Below, in pieces: positions 14,966 to 17,973 of a DNA stretch of 17,973 bases. The stretch covers positions 1-17,973 of the forward strand of contig CAZOJJ010000057.1 of assembly GCA_964580105.1 (NCBI GenBank), read 5' to 3'. Under the pieces are notes generated by a model that searched no databases, was not told where the DNA came from, and was given only the letters and a program-made list of their open reading frames with translations. Origin of the DNA: CAZOJJ01 sp964580105 (GTDB lineage Bacteria > Bacteroidota > Rhodothermia > Rhodothermales > Rubricoccaceae). The translations under genes and the position numbers were made by a program. Every line of letters begins with the position of its first letter. Position 1 is the stretch's first letter.

Positions 14966-16630
14966 TCAGAAGAGCGACTTCATGGAGCGCTCCAGCGTGG
15001 CCGCGCTCTGGCCGGCGGGGCGGCCGGGCCGCATGGCCTCGAAGAAGGCCGCGTCGTAGGAACGCGTGCGGAGCGTGATGGGCATCGGGACGGCGTGGCC
15101 GAGCGCGAGCGCCTGCTGCTTCGAGTCGAGCGAGGCGAGGATCTGGCGGAGGCCGCTCGCGTTCGGCGTGCCCACGAGCGCGGCCGAGATGTCCTTCTCG
15201 TCGTTGAGCTGGGCGACGATCTTGGTGCCGATCTGGCTCAGCACCTCCTCGTCGATCCCGCTCGGCCGCTGGTCCACGATGAGGAGGCTGACCGAGAACT
15301 TGCGCATCTCGCGGGCGATCTTGCCGAACGGCGTCTCGCGCGCCGTCTCCGGGCCGAGGAATTTGTGCGCCTCCTCGATGGTGATGAGGAGCTGGTGCGG
15401 CCTGTCGGCCTCGTCCTGCGTCCGTTCGTAGGTCTCGTACTTCGCCTCGTAGCGGTCGCGCAGCCGCCGCGTGATCACGTTGGCGACGAGGAGGTAGACG
15501 AGGAGCGAGTTGTACCGCCCGAACTCCAGCACGACCGACTTCCCGGCGTCCACGGCTTCGAGCAATTCGTCGAGCACGTCGCGGCGGCCGGCGGCGCCGT
15601 CGAGGTGGAAGAAAGGGAGGCCGTCGAGCCGGTCGAGCTTGCGCCTGAGCGCCAGCAGCGAGCCCGGGTGCGCGCCGGTTTCCTCGGCGATGGCCTCGAC
15701 CTCGGCCGTGTCGGCGCGGAGGAGCGTGGCGAGCCAGCGGGCGCCGTACTTCTTCTTGAGCTGGAACGTGCTCTCGGTGGCCGTCTGGTTGAGGTTGAGC
15801 GTTTCGCGGAGCGGCAGCACGTCCTCGGGCTCGACCTGGTCGGCATAGAGGTGGACCTCGACGTCCGGCGAGCCGCCGCGCCGGCGCGTGCTCTCGGGGT
15901 CGAGCGAGAACACCTGCACCTTCGAGCCGAAAAGCTGCTTGAGGCCCGGCACGAACTGGGCGTCGTCGCCCTCGCTCTCCTTCCGCGCCTTGAACCCGTA
16001 CTCGTTGTGCATGTCGAAAATGAGGTTCACCGCGCGGCCGGTCTTGATCGCTCCGCAGAGGAGGAGCCGCGTCAGGAAGCTCTTGCCCGTGCCGGTCTTG
16101 CCGAAGACGGCGTTGGAGCGCTCGACGAACCGCGCGAGGTCGAGGCACACGGGCGTCTCCATCCCCAGCGGCTCGCCGACGTGGAAGAAGCGGTCGCCGC
16201 CGTCCTGCGCCTCACTCCCGAAGACGCGCGACACGTCCGCCTCGGTGGCCTCGCCGACGACCGAGAAGTGGGCCGGGATGGTCTTGACGGGGAGGATCTG
16301 AGCCTTGTCCTCCAGCGCGTCGCTTTCGACCATCAGCATGGGCCGGAGGGAGACGGTGGCGTAGGTGCCCGAGCCCTGCATCACGAGGCGGAGCAGCTCC
16401 TCCTCGCGGCCCGGCGGGTTGAGCAGGATGTTCTCGTTGGCCGCCTCGATCTGGAGGTCGGTGATGAGCGAGAAGAAGTCGAACCGCTCGCCTTCGACGA
16501 CGACGAACGTCCCGGCGCGGACGGTCTCGACGGACCGGCCCGGGTCCAGCTTCATCTCGACGCCCTGGCCGAGCGAGCCGTGCGTGAGGACGCCGAGGCG
16601 GGGGCGGGCGGACGTGTCGAGGAGGGGCAT
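14966..16630 (-). CDS. HerA/DUF87-type ATPase, 554 aa
   Basis: A member of the FtsK-HerA P-loop superfamily. The N-terminal about 60-110 residues contain small-barrel strands (GVEMKLDPGRSVETVRAGTF) consistent with a HAS-type barrel. The RecA-like core has Walker A GKTGTGKS (177-184), FDMHNEYG (205-212, the usual D-x-H-x-E-Y after strand 2), Walker B LLITIEE with Glu419/420 followed by AHKFL, and a sensor-like segment SLLIVDQRPSGI (448-459). HerA-type enzymes form hexamers that translocate DNA, often with the nuclease NurA in end resection; in bacteria related proteins also occur in defence systems and as stand-alone ATPases. No NurA, nuclease or SIR2 gene adjoins it here. ATG 16630 is the natural start; no Shine-Dalgarno is seen. 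It is divergent from the CT-repeat gene with 187 nt between the starts. The exact substrate is unknown. Confidence 0.9.
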   Translation of the reverse strand: MPLLDTSARPRLGVLTHGSLGQGVEMKLDPGRSVETVRAGTFVVVEGERFDFFSLITDLQIEAANENILLNPPGREEELLRLVMQGSGTYATVSLRPMLMVESDALEDKAQILPVKTIPAHFSVVGEATEADVSRVFGSEAQDGGDRFFHVGEPLGMETPVCLDLARFVERSNAVFGKTGTGKSFLTRLLLCGAIKTGRAVNLIFDMHNEYGFKARKESEGDDAQFVPGLKQLFGSKVQVFSLDPESTRRRGGSPDVEVHLYADQVEPEDVLPLRETLNLNQTATESTFQLKKKYGARWLATLLRADTAEVEAIAEETGAHPGSLLALRRKLDRLDGLPFFHLDGAAGRRDVLDELLEAVDAGKSVVLEFGRYNSLLVYLLVANVITRRLRDRYEAKYETYERTQDEADRPHQLLITIEEAHKFLGPETARETPFGKIAREMRKFSVSLLIVDQRPSGIDEEVLSQIGTKIVAQLNDEKDISAALVGTPNASGLRQILASLDSKQQALALGHAVPMPITLRTRSYDAAFFEAMRPGRPAGQSAATLERSMKSLF

Positions 16631-16806
16631 GCTTGATCGGAAGGCCGGTCGTGGGAGGCCATAAGGTATCTCCGGGGCCGCCGGGAGGTCGTACGCCTCC
16701 GAAGGCGATGCCCAAGGCTTTTTCTCGTGCCCTGTTTGGTTCTTTCGCTCCGGTTTCCTACCCTTCCCCTACGGACCCCACCACGCCTTCTTCCACTTAA
16801 CCTCTT

Positions 16807-16811
16807 GGAGG
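16807..16811 (+). promoter_or_regulatory. Strong Shine-Dalgarno fixing the start of the CT-repeat gene
   Basis: GGAGG, 6 nt before ATG 16818, is an optimal anti-16S match with optimal spacing. Most genes in this window have no such site, so it strongly supports ATG 16818 as the intended start even though its frame is broken in this copy. Confidence 0.8.
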
Positions 16812-16817
16812 TCCGCA

Positions 16818-17973
<1,156 letters not shown>

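Noticed and set aside
15095..16636. A 513-codon plus-strand frame opposite the HerA gene, and similar long frames at 6868-9537 and 12692-14392
   Set aside because: All are antisense shadows of well-supported genes, with Arg/Glu/Gly/Val-rich composition and no recognisable domains.
16708..16800. A 30-codon frame (MPKAFSRALFGS...) ending 6 nt before the GGAGG of the CT-repeat gene
   Set aside because: It could be a leader peptide, but it has no ribosome site and no conserved feature. The spacing alone is not enough to call it.
16805..16807. TTG 16805 as the real start of the displayed long frame, which would make the gene constitutively in frame
   Set aside because: It is in frame and would give a hydrophobic leader, but it has no Shine-Dalgarno, while the optimal GGAGG points to ATG 16818. 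Kept as the main alternative rather than dismissed.

Overview
The window comes from a very GC-rich bacterium, most likely a member of the Rhodothermota/Bacteroidota branch (Rubricoccaceae/Rhodothermales type). This is an inference from codon bias, from almost every start lacking a Shine-Dalgarno sequence, and from the gene set: exported M1 and M16 peptidases, ClpC, a HerA-type ATPase and many small exported or lipid-anchored proteins. No taxonomic marker was compared.

Layout. Bases 1-760 carry, on the minus strand, a canonical promoter, a tRNA-Gly(GCC), its intrinsic terminator and, directly behind that, a lipoprotein gene. Bases 900-2620 are a run of small plus-strand genes: an 89-aa DUF4177-like protein, a rhomboid intramembrane protease, two tandem paralogous acidic microproteins sharing an SFPASD(A/P)PAWT motif, and a single-pass membrane microprotein. 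A strong hairpin and a seven-copy heptanucleotide array separate these from the convergent clpC gene, which follows an A-type iron-sulfur carrier gene (both minus). Bases 6046-9090 (minus) hold a small outer-membrane-like protein, a lipoprotein resembling DUF6252 members, and a GAF/AAA+/Fis sigma-54 activator. A good -24/-12 (sigma-54) promoter candidate lies in the gap between the activator and the lipoprotein gene.

Bases 9366-14866 (plus) look like an exported-peptidase operon. It contains an M1 metallopeptidase, a catalytically complete M16 peptidase (HxxEH), and an M16 partner lipoprotein that lacks the zinc motif but keeps the R...Y pair and is fused through a Pro-rich repeat to a LolA/outer-membrane-lipoprotein-sorting-like domain. 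The last two probably form an active/inactive heterodimer at the cell envelope. A convergent HerA/DUF87 ATPase gene follows (minus).

The most striking feature is at the right edge. A gene with an unusually good Shine-Dalgarno (GGAGG, 6 nt before ATG 16818) has a pure (CT)16 tract directly after its start. In this assembly the ATG frame ends after 20 codons. The large open frame downstream, with a signal peptide and a beta-helix-like secreted protein running off the window, is joined to that ATG only if the tract loses one CT unit or gains two. The tract itself encodes the Ser-Leu hydrophobic core of the signal peptide. This is the architecture of a slipped-strand, phase-variable surface protein, captured here in the OFF register. 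A recurring theme is that short tandem repeats touch gene ends: heptamers at 2668-2716 and 12577-12639, and an 18-mer at 6046-6099.
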